Positions 6,714 through 6,878 of a stretch of 6,878 nucleotides of DNA are shown one piece after another. Each line of letters starts with the position of its first letter. The stretch's first letter is position 1. Location of the stretch: contig DOWL01000005.1 in the NCBI GenBank assembly GCA_003519585.1, positions 12,681-19,558 of the forward strand. The letters run 5' to 3'. This DNA comes from Nocardioides sp. (lineage in GTDB: Bacteria > Actinomycetota > Actinomycetes > Propionibacteriales > Nocardioidaceae). Made by a program: the position numbers and the translations under genes. The notes under the pieces were generated by a model. It did not search any database. It worked only from the letters and a program-made list of their open reading frames with translations, and was not told the DNA's origin.

Positions 6714-6878
6714 TCGTCGACCTCGACGGGCTCGCGGCGGAGGCCGGTCTCGTCGATCGGGAAGCGGAGCTCCTTCTGACGCTCGATCGCCGCACCGACC
6801 AGCCCCTTGAACAGCGGGTGCGGGCGGGTGGGGCGGGACCGCAGCTCGGGGTGGGCCTGCGTCGAGATGTAGTAGGGG
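6710..6878 (-). CDS. pyrG: CTP synthase, C-terminal fragment (gene continues beyond right edge)
   Basis: The last 55 residues of CTP synthase, which makes CTP from UTP, ATP and glutamine. The visible part is the end of the class I glutamine amidotransferase domain. [12 protein letters not shown] (fragment residues 5-16) contains the catalytic-triad His and Glu in HPE, and [17 protein letters not shown] (18-34) is the typical C-terminal helix region of PyrG. A short acidic tail ending VEVDD follows. The stop codon TAA at 6712-6710 overlaps the stop of the convergent phosphatase gene. No rho-independent terminator is visible at this junction. The rest of the gene, about 500 residues in the family, lies to the right of the window. 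Confidence 0.96.
   Translation of the reverse strand, partial: PYYISTQAHPELRSRPTRPHPLFKGLVGAAIERQKELRFPIDETGLRREPVEVDD

Noticed and set aside
6715..6728. Inverted repeat CGTCGA-CC-TCGACG just beyond the phosphatase stop, considered as a terminator
   Set aside because: The two-base spacer allows only a four-base-pair stem, there is no T tract on either side, and it lies within the pyrG C-terminal codons.
1..6878. dif site, att sites or mobile element ends linked to the tyrosine recombinase
   Set aside because: I saw no 28-base dif-like palindrome, direct repeats, tRNA gene or transposase. The recombinase matches housekeeping XerD rather than a phage or island integrase.

Overview
This 6.9 kb window is ordinary chromosomal DNA from a high-GC actinobacterium. 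The evidence is a very GC-rich third codon position, GTG starts, overlapping stop/start codons, and proteins that resemble actinobacterial families (a DUF3516-type helicase, an Rv1700-like ADP-ribose pyrophosphatase, a mycobacterial-type alanine dehydrogenase). The gene content fits Nocardioides or a relative, but genus is inference. Seven genes fill almost the whole window. No stretch above 300 bases lacks a gene, and I see no tRNA, rRNA, insertion sequence, CRISPR array or phage gene.

Layout, left to right. The minus strand carries a superfamily 2 helicase (1-956, C-terminus outside the window), a XerD-like tyrosine recombinase (957 region up to 1879), alanine dehydrogenase (1912-3036) and a Nudix ADP-ribose pyrophosphatase (3047-3652). 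Read in transcription order this is nudF-like, ald, xerD, helicase, tightly packed with gaps of 10 and 32 bases and then a 1-base overlap. The plus strand carries an M1 aminopeptidase (3676-6129) and a histidine phosphatase-fold protein (6126-6713) that overlap by 4 bases. The last 169 bases are the C-terminus of CTP synthase (pyrG) on the minus strand, overlapping the phosphatase tail-to-tail by 4 bases.

The minus-strand order pyrG, Nudix, (ald), xerD is a conserved actinobacterial neighbourhood, as far as I recall from Mycobacterium and Streptomyces. Here a two-gene aminopeptidase/phosphatase unit sits inside it in the opposite orientation. The Nudix gene therefore cannot be read through simply from pyrG and needs its own promoter. 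The sequence offers one: in the 23 bases between the divergent Nudix and aminopeptidase starts lie two TANNNT -10 hexamers on opposite strands that share their TA step. Each is 6-7 bases from its start codon, the geometry expected for leaderless transcripts. A third hexamer with the same 7-base spacing overlaps the Nudix stop codon just before ald.

The gene products are mostly housekeeping: nucleotide synthesis (PyrG), ADP-ribose clearance (Nudix), NAD-linked alanine/pyruvate interconversion (Ald), chromosome dimer resolution (XerD), nucleic-acid unwinding (helicase) and peptide turnover (PepN). The one biochemical oddity is the histidine phosphatase-fold protein, in which the usual Arg-His-Gly motif reads Thr-His-Pro. 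I did not find a new defence or mobile system; the most interesting signals are regulatory architecture and this altered active site.
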